Shown here one piece after another: positions 40,216 through 47,498 of a stretch of 59,112 nt of DNA (position 1 is its first letter; every line of letters begins with the position of its first letter). Where the stretch lies: contig JAFRGA010000086.1 in NCBI GenBank assembly GCA_017434045.1, positions 1 through 59,112 of the forward strand, given 5' to 3'. The notes under the pieces are model-generated. The model did not search any database, was not told the DNA's origin, and was given only the letters and a program-made list of their open reading frames with translations. Position numbers and translations under genes: made by a program. This DNA comes from Eggerthellaceae bacterium (lineage in GTDB: Bacteria; Actinomycetota; Coriobacteriia; Coriobacteriales; Eggerthellaceae).

Positions 40216-41421
40216 TTATGCGCCTTTCCGCCAATCGACGAGGCAATCGTCGAGACGCCGTTCTATATCATCTCGGTCCATGTTTCGGCCGATGAAGACG
40301 AGCACCGTCTTGCGGTCACCGCATTCCTCATCCCAGCGGCTGAGGATCCCGGGATTCTCTTCGAGCACTTGGGCCTGCTCATCTTCGGGAAGCGCTGCGA
40401 CGAACGGTCCGTTGTCGATGAAGCTGCGCTGCGTACCCGCCTGTTCGAGCAGGTAGCAGACGTCGGGTTGCTCGCTTACCCACACCATGCCTTTGGTTCG
40501 AATGATCGCATCAGGCCAAGCTCCGGCGAACACGGCGAACTTGTCGAGGTCGAACGGCTTGCGACGCTCGTACACGAACGACGAGAACCCGTATTCGAGC
40601 TCGTCGTCACCATGGTGGTGATGCCCGCATCCATGGCCGTGATCTCCCTCATGTTCATGCCCATCGTGTTCGTGCTCGCCAGCTTCGCCGAGCATGGCGC
40701 GCTTCAAGATATCGAGCCACGTCGCCGACTCGTAGACGGCGTCGAAGTCAAACCGGCCGGTGTCGAGCATCTCCTCGAGCGGCACGACGCCCTGTTGCGC
40801 CTCAAGCATGACGGCATTCTTCTGCAAGCTTCGCACTATGGCCTTCACCTCGCCGAGCTGCTCAGCCGTGACGAGGTCCGTCTTGTTCAGCACTATCGTC
40901 GTGCAAAACTCGATCTGTTCGACGAGCAGGCTCTCGACGTCGTCTTCCTCGAGGTCTTCCGAGAGGAGCCGCGCGCCTCCGTCAAACTCGTCGATCATGC
41001 GCGCACAGTCGACGACCGCCACGATGTTGTCTAAGGCCAGAGGTGCCGAAGCCTCAGCCGAGTCGATGCAGAACTCCGAAATCGTGTAGGCGATGGGCAT
41101 CGGCTCGCAAATCCCCGAAGCCTCGATGACGATGTAGTCGAAATCGCCGCTCTCGGCGATTCCTCCCAGCTGCTCGGCAAGATCGTCTGAGAGCGTGCAG
41201 CAGATGCAGCCGTTGGTAAGCGGGATAACGCTATCTGCCTGCGATAACCCGCCTTCGCGGATGAGGCTCTCGTCGATGTTGACCTCTCCGATGTCGTTCA
41301 CGATGACCGCGGCGCGCAAGCCCCTGTCGTTCGAGAGCACGTAGTTGAGCAGCGTGGTCTTCCCGGCACCGAGGTAACCGGTCACGAGGATGATCTTTAC
41401 GGGTTGCTTCCCATCAGGCAT
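40216..41421 (-). CDS. COG0523 (CobW/ZNG-type) metal-chaperone GTPase
   Basis: The 401-residue G3E GTPase has Walker A GYLGAGKTTLLNYVLS, NDIGEVNIDE, the metal-binding NGCICCTLSDD (CxCC), the guanine motif LNKTDLV, and a His/Asp/Glu-rich stretch (HEHDGHEHEGDHGHGCGHHH, about 245-265). The CobW C-terminal domain (GFSSFVYERRKPFD... and WVSEQPDVCYLLEQAG) follows. This set points to zinc or other metal delivery to client enzymes. Monocistronic; no zinc-uptake genes nearby. Confidence 0.9.
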   Translation of the reverse strand: MPDGKQPVKIILVTGYLGAGKTTLLNYVLSNDRGLRAAVIVNDIGEVNIDESLIREGGLSQADSVIPLTNGCICCTLSDDLAEQLGGIAESGDFDYIVIEASGICEPMPIAYTISEFCIDSAEASAPLALDNIVAVVDCARMIDEFDGGARLLSEDLEEDDVESLLVEQIEFCTTIVLNKTDLVTAEQLGEVKAIVRSLQKNAVMLEAQQGVVPLEEMLDTGRFDFDAVYESATWLDILKRAMLGEAGEHEHDGHEHEGDHGHGCGHHHHGDDELEYGFSSFVYERRKPFDLDKFAVFAGAWPDAIIRTKGMVWVSEQPDVCYLLEQAGTQRSFIDNGPFVAALPEDEQAQVLEENPGILSRWDEECGDRKTVLVFIGRNMDRDDIERRLDDCLVDWRKGA

Positions 41422-41500
41422 GTTAGCCCCTTTCGCCCTACGCTTTCGCGCATCACGTTCGTCTGCGACTCACGACATCATATCAGTTCACAAGGAGTGT

Positions 41501-41534
41501 TAAAAAAGAAGGCTAGGACGCGAATCCTAGCCTT
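41501..41534 (-). terminator. Terminator of the kor operon
   Basis: An 11-bp perfect stem (GAAGGCTAGGA with TCCTAGCCTTC) has a 6-nt loop and TTTTTT on the minus strand, 43 nt past the korC stop. Confidence 0.9.
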
Positions 41535-41577
41535 CGTTCAATACCGTAATCGGCACTCGGGCAAACGGGACGATGCC

Positions 41578-42111
41578 CTACCCCTCCATGCCGAGCTTCA
41601 ATGCCTGCAGGTTCTTCTCGATGAGGGCAGCCTTGCGCGGCGGAACGGCCTTGCGGATGGCGGCCTCGATGCTCTCGACGGAGCAGAAACCCGTTTCCTT
41701 CAGCAGCTTGCCGACGAGCACGATGTTGGCAAGACCCTTCAAGCCAGCATCCTCCGCCATGTTCGTGGCCTCGAGCTCGAAGACGGTGATGTCGTCGCGC
41801 TCGGGAATGCGCGTGATGAGCGACGTGTCGGCCAGGATGATCCCGCCTGGCACCACCGTCTCCTCGAACTTCAGAAGCGACGGCTGGTTCATGGCGATGA
41901 GCGCAGTCGGGTCCATGATCAGCGGGCTGCCGATGGGCTCGTCGGAAACCGTGACCGAGCAGTTCGCGGTGCCACCGCGCATCTCGGGACCGTAACTGGG
42001 CAGCCAGGATACTTCGCGATCCTCGATGAGGCCGGCGTAGGCCACGACCTTGCCAGCGAACAGCAGGCCCTGTCCGCCGAATCCGGCGAAGACGACTCGC
42101 ATCTCCTCCAT
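41578..42111 (-). CDS. korC: 2-oxoacid:ferredoxin oxidoreductase gamma subunit
   Basis: The 177-residue product starts MEEMRVVFAGFGGQGLLFAGKVVA (GFGGQG signature), then WLPSYGPEMRGGTANCSV. This subunit is part of the catalytic complex of 2-oxoacid ferredoxin oxidoreductases. Its ATG overlaps the korB stop as TAATG. The four-gene order D-A-B-C fits 2-oxoglutarate (Kor) or branched-chain (Vor) enzymes; substrate not settled. Confidence 0.92.
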   Translation of the reverse strand: MEEMRVVFAGFGGQGLLFAGKVVAYAGLIEDREVSWLPSYGPEMRGGTANCSVTVSDEPIGSPLIMDPTALIAMNQPSLLKFEETVVPGGIILADTSLITRIPERDDITVFELEATNMAEDAGLKGLANIVLVGKLLKETGFCSVESIEAAIRKAVPPRKAALIEKNLQALKLGMEG

Positions 42112-43043
42112 TAGCGATCGCCTCCTTCCTTTGGCGTGTTCAGGCCGGGAACGGCCGCTTGAGCAGCCTCGACCTTGGCCTTGGACGGCAGCGCGGCGTG
42201 AATCTCGTCGAGCTGCGGGTTCTCGGCCATGGCGATGGGGCACGCGGCGGCGCGAGCTGCAGCTGCCTCGGCGGCATTCGCATAGCCTTCGGCCACGACG
42301 TCGCGGTAGACGCCGAGCGGATAATACGGAAGCATGTTCTCGCGCATCCACTCGAACGCATCGGTCGGCGTCATGCCCCAGTTCGTCGGGCATGTGCTGA
42401 CGACCTCGACCAGAGAGTAGCCGATTCCGTCGACCTGGTTCTGGAAGGCTTTCTTGATGGCTTTCTTCGCCTTGCGGATGTTCTTCGGCGAGTCGACGCA
42501 GACGCGCTCGAGGTACGCGACGCCGTCAAGCGAGCTCAGAAGCTCGCAGACGCGCACCGGGTAACCTGCGGTCGTGACGTCGCGGCCGTACGGCGAGGTC
42601 TGCGTGACCTGGTTCGGAAGCGACGTGGGAGCCATCTGGCCACCCGTCATGCCGTAGATGGCGTTGTTGATGAAGATGATCGTGATCTTCTCGCCGCGCG
42701 TGGCCGCATGAACGGTCTCGGCCATGCCGATCGACGCCAGGTCACCATCGCCCTGATAGGCGAAAACGACCTTATCGGGATGCACGCGCTTGACGCCGGT
42801 CGCCACCGCGGGCGCACGGCCGTGGGCGGCCTCCAGGAAGTCGCAGTTGTAGAAGTTGTACATCATCACCGAACAGCCGACAGGCGACACGCCGATGGTG
42901 TCCCCTTCGATGCCAAGCTCGTCAATGACCTCTGCCACGAGGCGGTTCACGATGCCGTGCGTGCAACCCGGGCAGTAGTTTGTGACCACGGGGGCCAGCG
43001 AATGCGGACGCTCGTAGACGAGCTTCTCTTCAGCCTGGGCCAT
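42111..43043 (-). CDS. korB: 2-oxoacid:ferredoxin oxidoreductase beta subunit (TPP-binding)
   Basis: The 310-residue product starts MAQAEEKLVYERP, then TNYCPGCTHGIVNRL, the TPP/Mg motif FAYQGDGDLASIGMAE with NNAIYGMTGGQMAPTS, and STCPTNWGMTPTDAFEWM at the end, typical of the Kor beta subunit. It starts 1 nt after the alpha stop. Confidence 0.93.
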   Translation of the reverse strand: MAQAEEKLVYERPHSLAPVVTNYCPGCTHGIVNRLVAEVIDELGIEGDTIGVSPVGCSVMMYNFYNCDFLEAAHGRAPAVATGVKRVHPDKVVFAYQGDGDLASIGMAETVHAATRGEKITIIFINNAIYGMTGGQMAPTSLPNQVTQTSPYGRDVTTAGYPVRVCELLSSLDGVAYLERVCVDSPKNIRKAKKAIKKAFQNQVDGIGYSLVEVVSTCPTNWGMTPTDAFEWMRENMLPYYPLGVYRDVVAEGYANAAEAAAARAAACPIAMAENPQLDEIHAALPSKAKVEAAQAAVPGLNTPKEGGDR

Positions 43044-43044
43044 G

Positions 43045-44109
43045 TTACTCACCCAACCCTTCGTTGATCTGGCGAATCTTGTCGAGCACCTCGGCCGGCG
43101 TGGGGATGACGCCGCCGGTACGGCCGTAGAAGTCGACCGGCGCACGACCGTTCACGACCAGGCGGACGTCGTCGACCATCTGGCCCATGTTCATCTCGAC
43201 GGAGAGGAAGGCTTTAGCGTGGTCGCAGGTTGCCGACAGGGCATCGGCAGGGAACGGCCACAGCGTGATTGGCCTGAACAGACCCACTTTGATGCCCTCC
43301 TCGCGCGCATAGCGCACGGCGGTGCGGGCAATGCGGGACGAGGCGCCGAACGCGACGACGATGATGTCGGCATCGTCGCAGTCGACCTGCTCGCACATCT
43401 GCTCGGTTGCCTTGATCTGCGCGTAGCGCTCGAAGCGCTCGAAGTTGGTGCGCTCGAGTTCCTCGGCGACGAGGTACAGCGAGTTGGCAACGTTCTTCGG
43501 ACGGGCGTTTCCGTGGCCGGTCGTCGCCCACGGCTTCTCGGGAAGCTCGGTGCGGCGCTCGGGAAGCTCCACAGGCTCCATCATCTGGCCGAGCATGCCA
43601 TCGCCCAAGATCATTACCGGCGTGCGGTACTTGTCGGCGATGTCGAAGGCGCTGTAAGCCAGGTCGGCCATCTCCTGGACGGTGGACGGCGCGTAGACGA
43701 CCATCTGGAAGTCACCGTGCCCGAGGGCCCTCGTGGCCTGCCAGTAGTCGGATTGGGACGGCTGGATCGACCCCAAGCCGGGGCCACCGCGCTCGATGTT
43801 GATGATCAGGCACGGCAAGTCGGCGCCGGCGATATAGGACACGCCCTCGCTCTTCAGCGACACGCCCGGCGACGACGAAGACGTCATGACGCGCGCGCCG
43901 GCCGCAGAAGCGCCGTACACCATGTTGATGGCTGCAACTTCGCTTTCAGCCTGCAGGTAGGTACCGCCCTCCTTGGGCATGCGCTTGGCCATGTAGGCCG
44001 CAAGCTCGGTCTGCGGGGTGATGGGATAGCCGAAGAAGAAGCGGCATCCCGCGCGGATAGCGCTCTCGGCGATAGCCTCGTTTCCCTTCATCAGGACTTT
44101 CTCTGCCAC
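43045..44109 (-). CDS. korA: 2-oxoacid:ferredoxin oxidoreductase alpha subunit
   Basis: The 354-residue product starts at GTG 44109 behind a near-perfect GGAGGTGAT; the open frame to 44124 overlaps that binding site. MKGNEAIAESAIRAGCRFFFG leads to YPITPQTELAAYMA, then TSSSSPGVSLKSEG and GPGLGSIQPSQSDYWQA, the transketolase-like alpha domain. Part of korDABC, which reversibly converts a 2-oxoacid and CoA to acyl-CoA and CO2 with ferredoxin. Confidence 0.93.
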   Translation of the reverse strand: MAEKVLMKGNEAIAESAIRAGCRFFFGYPITPQTELAAYMAKRMPKEGGTYLQAESEVAAINMVYGASAAGARVMTSSSSPGVSLKSEGVSYIAGADLPCLIINIERGGPGLGSIQPSQSDYWQATRALGHGDFQMVVYAPSTVQEMADLAYSAFDIADKYRTPVMILGDGMLGQMMEPVELPERRTELPEKPWATTGHGNARPKNVANSLYLVAEELERTNFERFERYAQIKATEQMCEQVDCDDADIIVVAFGASSRIARTAVRYAREEGIKVGLFRPITLWPFPADALSATCDHAKAFLSVEMNMGQMVDDVRLVVNGRAPVDFYGRTGGVIPTPAEVLDKIRQINEGLGE

Positions 44110-44114
44110 GTCAA

Positions 44115-44321
44115 TCACCTCCAAACCGTGATCGCTACATCAGGGCACATCACGGCACAGGTCGCACAGCCAGTGCACGCGGACTGGTCGATGCTGTGTG
44201 CCGGATGGTAGCCTTTATCGGTGATTACTTCCGGGTTGAGTTCGAGGATGTGCTTGGGGCAAACGGTCGTGCACAGGCCACACCCCTTGCAGAAGAACTC
44301 GTCCACTTCGATTCTTGCCAT
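44115..44321 (-). CDS. korD: 4Fe-4S ferredoxin subunit of 2-oxoacid oxidoreductase
   Basis: The 68-residue product has two clusters: CKGCGLCTTVCP and CTGCATCAVMCPD. It starts the four-gene operon, ends with TGA 5 nt before the korA GTG, and receives electrons from the catalytic subunits. The longer frame to 44468 is upstream DNA. Confidence 0.93.
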   Translation of the reverse strand: MARIEVDEFFCKGCGLCTTVCPKHILELNPEVITDKGYHPAHSIDQSACTGCATCAVMCPDVAITVWR

Positions 44322-44522
44322 GGTTTCCTCTCGTCTTTTCGCGTGATAACAAACCTGGTACAGGATAGCGCTTAAGTGTGTCGAAAACATAAAGGTTTGC
44401 GAAATGGTTACACCAGTTACCTCGCCCGTTTCTTGACTGTTTTCGCACTCTCCCGTGTCATAGGGCATGACAATAGCATATCCTTATGGGCGTCTCCAGT
44501 ACTTCATGCGAAAGGATTGCCC

Positions 44523-45404
44523 TTGAACCTCGGCGAAAGCACTTCCCGCCTGTCAACGGGCACCTCGGCACGGGATGCGCGCCACGATGCTGCTCTGAGC
44601 GGCAGCGATGCGCAGGTGACATGCCCAAACTGCGGCGCAGGCTTCTCCGACCTCGAAGCCCGCTGCCCATATTGCGGCACGTTCAACCCCAACGGTGCCG
44701 AAATCGCGTACATGCAGGAGCTTGAAAACATCAAGGAGGTCACAGACGACCTCGACGACGACGTGCAAGGCAACCTCAAGGCGTCTTTCCAGGGCAACGC
44801 CAAACGCATCATCCGCCTCATCGCCATCATCGTGGCGGTCATCCTGGCGTTCATCCTCGTCAATACGTTCATCAACAAGAACGACGAGCAGCAGAAGGTT
44901 CGCGGCTTCCAGGCACGGGAGTCTTTCAGGGAGCAGTACTTCCCCGAATTCGACCGCCTATACGAAAGCGGCGACGATGCGGCCCTCAGCGAGTATGTCT
45001 GGAGCTTGATGGACGACCCCGGCTTCGATGCGCTGTATTCCTGGAAGCATGCCGGGTACCTGGAGGCCTACAATGACTGGGAAGCCTTGAAGGTTTCTGA
45101 ATCCGAGATGCAGAAGGGCGCATTCCGAATCGACGATTACACGTGGTCGGTCTCGGTAGCCATCCGCCTTGCTTACCCGAACGTGAACACAGGGTATCAA
45201 ATCAACCAGCTCACGGATGAGGAAGAGGCACGCGCCGCCCCGTATAGGGCATACGCCTTGCAGTTCCTCCAGAACACGCTTCAGATGAACGAAGGGGAGA
45301 TTAAGTCCTTCGTCGATGCGTGCACCGATGAGCATGGCGATATCATGGACAACGAATTGAAGAGCGCCCTCACGCAACGTTTGGGGGAGCTCGGGACTCT
45401 GTAG
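44523..45404 (+). CDS. Zinc-ribbon single-pass membrane protein 1
   Basis: The 293-residue product is likely to start at TTG 44523 behind AAAGGA; upstream in-frame ATGs lack a binding site. It has a short disordered head, then a two-knuckle zinc ribbon CPNCGAGFSDLEARCPYCGT (about 38-57), an acidic segment (NIKEVTDDLDDDVQGN), one membrane helix (IIRLIAIIVAVILAFILVN, about 100-118) and a 170-residue helical extracytoplasmic domain. No enzymatic motif. First of three consecutive genes with related architecture; see the gene at 45420. Confidence 0.65.
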   Translation: MNLGESTSRLSTGTSARDARHDAALSGSDAQVTCPNCGAGFSDLEARCPYCGTFNPNGAEIAYMQELENIKEVTDDLDDDVQGNLKASFQGNAKRIIRLIAIIVAVILAFILVNTFINKNDEQQKVRGFQARESFREQYFPEFDRLYESGDDAALSEYVWSLMDDPGFDALYSWKHAGYLEAYNDWEALKVSESEMQKGAFRIDDYTWSVSVAIRLAYPNVNTGYQINQLTDEEEARAAPYRAYALQFLQNTLQMNEGEIKSFVDACTDEHGDIMDNELKSALTQRLGELGTL

Positions 45405-45419
45405 ACGGGGAGGTGCACC

Positions 45420-46163
45420 ATGCAATGTCCCAATTGCGGAGGGCACATGGGGCTCGAGGACGCCTATTGCCCGTACTGCGGCACGCGAAACTCCATGGCC
45501 GCCCAACATCAATCCGACATGGCCCATTACCGCGACGAGTACGAGCGCACACAAGAACAGGTGCTGAGGAACACGTCGTTTGTGCAGCGACACGGAAGCT
45601 GGCTCGTCATACTGGTGATACTGCTCGTCGCCTTGATGGTAGGGTTCGGCTTGCTCGCGAACGCATGGGATATCGGATACTCGATCCGCGAGAAGAACGT
45701 GGAAAGCGGCATGCAAGCCGATAGGCTGGTCTTGGAATCCTATCTCGAGCAGGGTGATTACGGCAAATTCCTCGGATACTACGAAGCGAACGACATCAAC
45801 CTGAGCCGCGATAACCCGTATCAGGGCGTGCGGATGGCCGCCGGCGCATACGTCAACCTCCTTCAGGATGTTGCCTCCCTCAACGACCCCAACGGCTATT
45901 CGTTCAAACCGGACCGCATTTCCGACACGTGTTACTACCTGGCCGAAGACTTGAACAAGATATATACGCTGGAAGAAGAGCACTCCGGCTACCTCGATGA
46001 ATACCTCCCCGACTCCATGCGGGGATATCTGGAGGACATCCGCGATCGCACATCCGCGATCGCGATAACGTATTTCGGGCTCACGAAAGACGACATCGAG
46101 ACAATCCCCAGCCTCTCGAAACGCAAGCTAGCCCAGATGATCGAGGAGGGAATCAAATCATGA
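45420..46163 (+). CDS. Zinc-ribbon single-pass membrane protein 2
   Basis: The 247-residue product starts with a zinc ribbon at the very N-terminus (CPNCGGHMGLEDAYCPYCGT), then a polar linker, one membrane helix (SWLVILVILLVALMVGFGLL, about 62-81) and a mostly helical extracytoplasmic domain with many acidic and Tyr residues. The layout matches the upstream protein. It starts 15 nt after that gene and its last 4 nt overlap the next one, so all three are probably co-transcribed. Confidence 0.65.
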   Translation: MQCPNCGGHMGLEDAYCPYCGTRNSMAAQHQSDMAHYRDEYERTQEQVLRNTSFVQRHGSWLVILVILLVALMVGFGLLANAWDIGYSIREKNVESGMQADRLVLESYLEQGDYGKFLGYYEANDINLSRDNPYQGVRMAAGAYVNLLQDVASLNDPNGYSFKPDRISDTCYYLAEDLNKIYTLEEEHSGYLDEYLPDSMRGYLEDIRDRTSAIAITYFGLTKDDIETIPSLSKRKLAQMIEEGIKS

Positions 46164-46576
46164 GGCAATCAGCTCAGAAGATGCGCTCCCCCTTGAAAAT
46201 CGTCGCGATCATCCTCGCCGTCGCCGTCGTGGTTATCTACGCTGGAGCCGCATACTCGATTCACGACACTTCCCAGGGATACGTCTACGACTACGACGCC
46301 CGCGACTACCTCTACCCCGCTGAAAGCGGGCGCTACGGCGACCTCTACGATACGGCGATCCGGGATATGGGCAAACAGGCCGAATACAGCCCGGAAGTCG
46401 AGGAATGCCGCGCACTTGCGTTCTACTACGAGCAGGCTGTCCTCGAACATGCCTACAGGGCGACCGGCGACATCGAGAAGGCAGATGCTTTCGCCGCCCG
46501 CATGAGCGAATACGGGGCACAGCTCGGCTCCCTTTCCAAGAAAGCCGAGGACGTTCGCGAAACCGTTGGAGGGTAA
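46160..46576 (+). CDS. Small single-pass membrane protein, third of the zinc-ribbon cluster
   Basis: The 138-residue product has a basic N-terminus (MRQSAQKMRSPLK), one membrane helix (IVAIILAVAVVVIYAGAAY, about 14-32) and a charged helical extracytoplasmic tail with a Tyr-rich segment (GYVYDYDARDYLYPAESG). It lacks a zinc ribbon and cysteines in the cytoplasmic part. Start ATGA overlap with the previous gene shows coupling. Function unknown. Confidence 0.6.
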   Translation: MRQSAQKMRSPLKIVAIILAVAVVVIYAGAAYSIHDTSQGYVYDYDARDYLYPAESGRYGDLYDTAIRDMGKQAEYSPEVEECRALAFYYEQAVLEHAYRATGDIEKADAFAARMSEYGAQLGSLSKKAEDVRETVGG

Positions 46577-46624
46577 AGACTCAGGCGTCGATCCCGACAG
46601 TGCGCAGCCCAGATGGCACGCGCA

Positions 46625-47314
46625 TTACTCCCAAGGCGTTTTGACGTAGGGCTGCACGAGGTACTGCGACTCGATGCCCGGGACATCGACGTTCGGGGGA
46701 ACGGTCGTGCAAACCACGGGAAGGTCCATGAGCCGGGACAGCTCGTCGGCATACTCCACGCCTTTCCTGATGGTTTCAGCCGTTGTCGCCTGCTTCAAAT
46801 GCGAGTTGTTGACCAGGGCCGTGACCTTCAAACGCGACGCCTCCTCTATCTCGCGCAGGTTCTCGATCGCATCGGCGGGATCCTGCACGAGATTGCGGTA
46901 GCGGTTGGCCACGTAGTACATCGCATACCCCTTGGCCTCTATGGCGCGCGCGTAACGGCCGAGCGCCACGGACCCGGCATCGTCCCCGCCGACGTCAATC
47001 AACACGAGCTGTCCGTCGGAAGCGTCCTGAATAGCCGGAAGGATCCTTCCTGTCAGGCTCGGCACGTCAAGGCTCGTGCCCGCTTCCGAGAACACGGGCG
47101 CAACGAGCTCCACTCCCTCGGCCTCGAGGACCGTGCGTTGTTCCGATACGCGGAAATACGGGTTCACGATGTCCATGTCGATGACCGTCACCGAACGCCC
47201 GTCGCGCGCCGCATCAAGCGCCAGGTTCATCGTGAAGTTCGTCTTTCCGCTACCGTAATGCCCCACGATCACTGTGATGGGGCTCAGCGCGCTTTTCATC
47301 CATTCAGGCAGCAT
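46625..47314 (-). CDS. ParA/MinD-like P-loop ATPase
   Basis: The 229-residue product has Walker A VGHYGSGKTNFTMNLALDAA, then TVIDMDIVNPYFR and LVLIDVGGDDAG (Walker B), with a NNSHL near residue 180 in place of the usual NKxD. It resembles the CobQ/MinD ATPase clan, which often matures metal clusters or positions complexes. It lies a short way from korDABC, sometimes its neighbour in anaerobes, so it may serve iron-sulfur or oxidoreductase maturation; this is inference. GGGAG precedes the ATG. It faces the zinc-ribbon cluster tail to tail. Confidence 0.7.
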   Translation of the reverse strand: MLPEWMKSALSPITVIVGHYGSGKTNFTMNLALDAARDGRSVTVIDMDIVNPYFRVSEQRTVLEAEGVELVAPVFSEAGTSLDVPSLTGRILPAIQDASDGQLVLIDVGGDDAGSVALGRYARAIEAKGYAMYYVANRYRNLVQDPADAIENLREIEEASRLKVTALVNNSHLKQATTAETIRKGVEYADELSRLMDLPVVCTTVPPNVDVPGIESQYLVQPYVKTPWE

Positions 47315-47386
47315 CTTGCTCCCGCTTCTAATATAGGTAGACCTGACAGCGGCCCGGGCCTTGCGTCAGGTTTTGGGGCGTGTTAG

Positions 47387-47452
47387 ATGAGTCAAAGGAC
47401 GTTCCTCCGACTCATTTGCAAATGAGTCGGAGGAACGTCCTTTGACTCATCA
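47387..47452. repeat. Perfect 66-bp palindrome
   Basis: Every base from 47387 to 47452 pairs with its mirror, centre ATTTGCAAAT with no loop. Each arm contains GAGTCAAAGGACGTTCC. It lies between the ParA-like and acyl-CoA ligase genes, flanked by 20-bp near-identical direct repeats at 47341-47360 and 47458-47477. No T-run; it could act as a terminator for either side, but its perfection suggests a mobile or protein-binding role. Confidence 0.85.
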
Positions 47453-47498
47453 CAGCGACCTGACTGCAGCCCGGTCATTTGACTCGCCCTTTTTGATT

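Noticed and set aside
47387..47452. Ordinary intrinsic terminator
   Set aside because: The palindrome has no loop, no T-run and is far longer than a terminator stem; termination may occur but does not explain its perfection.
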